Part shown: in pieces, positions 27,807 through 28,738 of the stretch | Layout of the letters: each line of letters opens with the position of its first letter | How positions within the stretch are numbered: the first letter of the stretch is position 1 | Program-made: the position numbers and the translations under genes | NCBI RefSeq assembly: GCF_000718775.1 | Contig: NZ_JOCB01000105.1 | Location: 1-28,738 of the forward strand | Length of the DNA: 28,738 nucleotides | DNA from: Streptomyces sp. NRRL S-31 | Lineage (GTDB): Bacteria; Actinomycetota; Actinomycetes; Streptomycetales; Streptomycetaceae | Direction: 5' to 3' | The notes under the pieces: generated by a model | Told to the model about the DNA's origin: nothing | What the model saw: the letters and a program-made list of their open reading frames with translations, nothing else | The model's database searches: none

Positions 27807-28738
27807 GTGCGGATACCCACCCGAACCTTCGTCACGGCCTGCGCGCTCTCGGCGGCGCTCCTCGCCGCCGGCTGCGCGGGGTCCGGTGTCAAGCAGGCCC
27901 GGGTGGGCGAGCTGGTCCTCCTCCAGACCGCCACCGAGCGGGGCCCCGAGCCCTTCACCGCCTCCACGGCCGTCGACGGCGCCACCGCCACCGCGTCGCC
28001 CCGGGCGTCCGCCGAGGTGTCCGCCGGCGAGCTGTCGGCACCGCTGCGCGCGGCACGCACCCTGTCCGGCGCGACCCCCGGCCTCTACCGCGGCAGCCCG
28101 CGCGTCGCGGGCTGCGACGTCGAGCGGCACATCGGCTATCTGGCGGTGGACGAGGACCGGGCCGTCGCCTTCGCCCGGGTCGCCGGTGTCGGCCGGCCGG
28201 CGCTCCCCGCCTACCTGCGCGGACTGACCCCCGTCGTGCTCCGCGCCGACACCCGCGTCACCAGCCACTCCTACCGGGACCGCGCGGCGCACGACTACCA
28301 GGCCGTGCTCCAGGCCGGCACCGCCGTCCTGGTCGACGACCGGGGCGTGCCCCGGGTGCGCTGCGCCTGCGGCAACCCGCTCACCGAACCCGCGCCGACC
28401 CGCGGCGGGGCCGGCGCCCGCGGCACCCCCTGGTCCGGCTACCGGCCGGACCGGGTGGTCGTGGTGTCCCCGGCGCCGCGAGCCGTCACCAGCCTCACGA
28501 TCGTCGACGACGGGACCCGGACCTGGACCGAGCGCAAGGTCGGCCCCGACGTCCGCCGGGACCGGGTCGTGCCGCCGCCGGCCAGTCCCTTCCCGACCGC
28601 CCCGCCGGACGAGGGAACCGGGGACACCGCCCGGCCCAGCCCCGGCGGGAGCCGGCCGGCCACCGCCCCGGACGGACCGGGCACACCGGTCTCGCCGGCC
28701 GCCGTATCGGACCGGCCGGGGACGCCCGCCTCGCCGGC
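27807..28738 (+). CDS. DUF6777-type secreted lipoprotein (3' end missing)
   Basis: At least 310 aa, open to the window edge. Residues 1-23 are a lipoprotein signal with lipobox LAAGC (Cys23). Recognisable blocks are PFTASTA, GLYRGSPRVAGCDVERHIGYL, LTPVVLRADTRVTSHSYRD, LQAGTAVLVDDRGVPRVRC and CACGNPLT, the layout I recall for DUF6777 proteins of Streptomyces, whose function is unknown. Several conserved cysteines (CDVE, RCACGN) may form disulfides outside the cell. After about residue 252 the sequence becomes Pro/Gly/Thr-rich and probably disordered. GTG 27807 has GGAG 6 nt upstream and begins directly at the signal peptide. Other reading frames across this stretch are also open and should not be mistaken for genes. 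Confidence 0.85.
   Translation, partial: MRIPTRTFVTACALSAALLAAGCAGSGVKQARVGELVLLQTATERGPEPFTASTAVDGATATASPRASAEVSAGELSAPLRAARTLSGATPGLYRGSPRVAGCDVERHIGYLAVDEDRAVAFARVAGVGRPALPAYLRGLTPVVLRADTRVTSHSYRDRAAHDYQAVLQAGTAVLVDDRGVPRVRCACGNPLTEPAPTRGGAGARGTPWSGYRPDRVVVVSPAPRAVTSLTIVDDGTRTWTERKVGPDVRRDRVVPPPASPFPTAPPDEGTGDTARPSPGGSRPATAPDGPGTPVSPAAVSDRPGTPASP

Noticed and set aside
25130..28060. Long minus-strand frame (976 aa) covering the lactonase and LMF genes
   Set aside because: It is a shadow frame; LMF lies on the same strand in another frame with recognisable motifs.

Overview
The window is high-GC actinobacterial DNA and is almost certainly from Streptomyces. The reasons are the very strong G/C bias at third codon positions, many GTG starts with GGAGG-type ribosome sites, an Rpf/LysM/M23 cell-wall hydrolase beside 6-phosphogluconate dehydrogenase, a Tat-type glycosidase, and a DUF6777-type lipoprotein. 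From memory, the 6PGDH/rpfD/DGAT neighbourhood resembles the SCO0958-SCO0975 region of S. coelicolor; I could not check this by alignment. Bases 1-52 are not genomic. They are an Illumina Nextera i7 adapter with its index, so this is the raw end of a draft contig.

Left part (53-8188): central carbon, cell wall and glycogen. gndA (minus strand) is divergent from an rpfD-like gene. The rpfD-like gene overlaps tail to tail with a DMT-type membrane protein that carries a long low-complexity tail. Then come a FhuF-like 2Fe-2S protein and the glgA-glgC pair. A 39-bp tandem array that folds into repeated hairpins follows glgC.

Middle part (8517-17668): a secreted GH92 alpha-mannosidase; a wax ester synthase/diacylglycerol acyltransferase (WS/DGAT); an unusual SDR-fold protein with an N-terminal four-cysteine zinc-ribbon-like module and no catalytic Tyr; a small HD-like protein that has lost the HD doublet; an unrecognised 57-aa peptide gene with its own strong ribosome site and two downstream hairpins; and a GH85 endo-beta-N-acetylglucosaminidase preceded by two LacI-type palindromes that overlap a candidate promoter.

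Right part (17841-26269): a FadR-type GntR regulator is divergent from a tightly coupled seven-gene operon. The operon encodes a ribose-type ABC transporter (binding lipoprotein, double ATPase, permease), an L-fuconate dehydratase, an SDR, an aldo-keto reductase and an L-fuconolactonase-like amidohydrolase. This is a non-phosphorylating L-fucose (or related 6-deoxy/L-galacto sugar) pathway, with FadR-type operators in the divergent promoter region. The operon overlaps tail to tail with a lipase-maturation-factor-like membrane protein. A DUF6777-type lipoprotein gene runs off the right edge.

Taken together, GH92, GH85 and the fucose pathway could let the organism strip and use fucosylated N-glycans (inference). 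gndA, glgC/glgA and the DGAT make a neighbourhood concerned with NADPH, glycogen and triacylglycerol storage.
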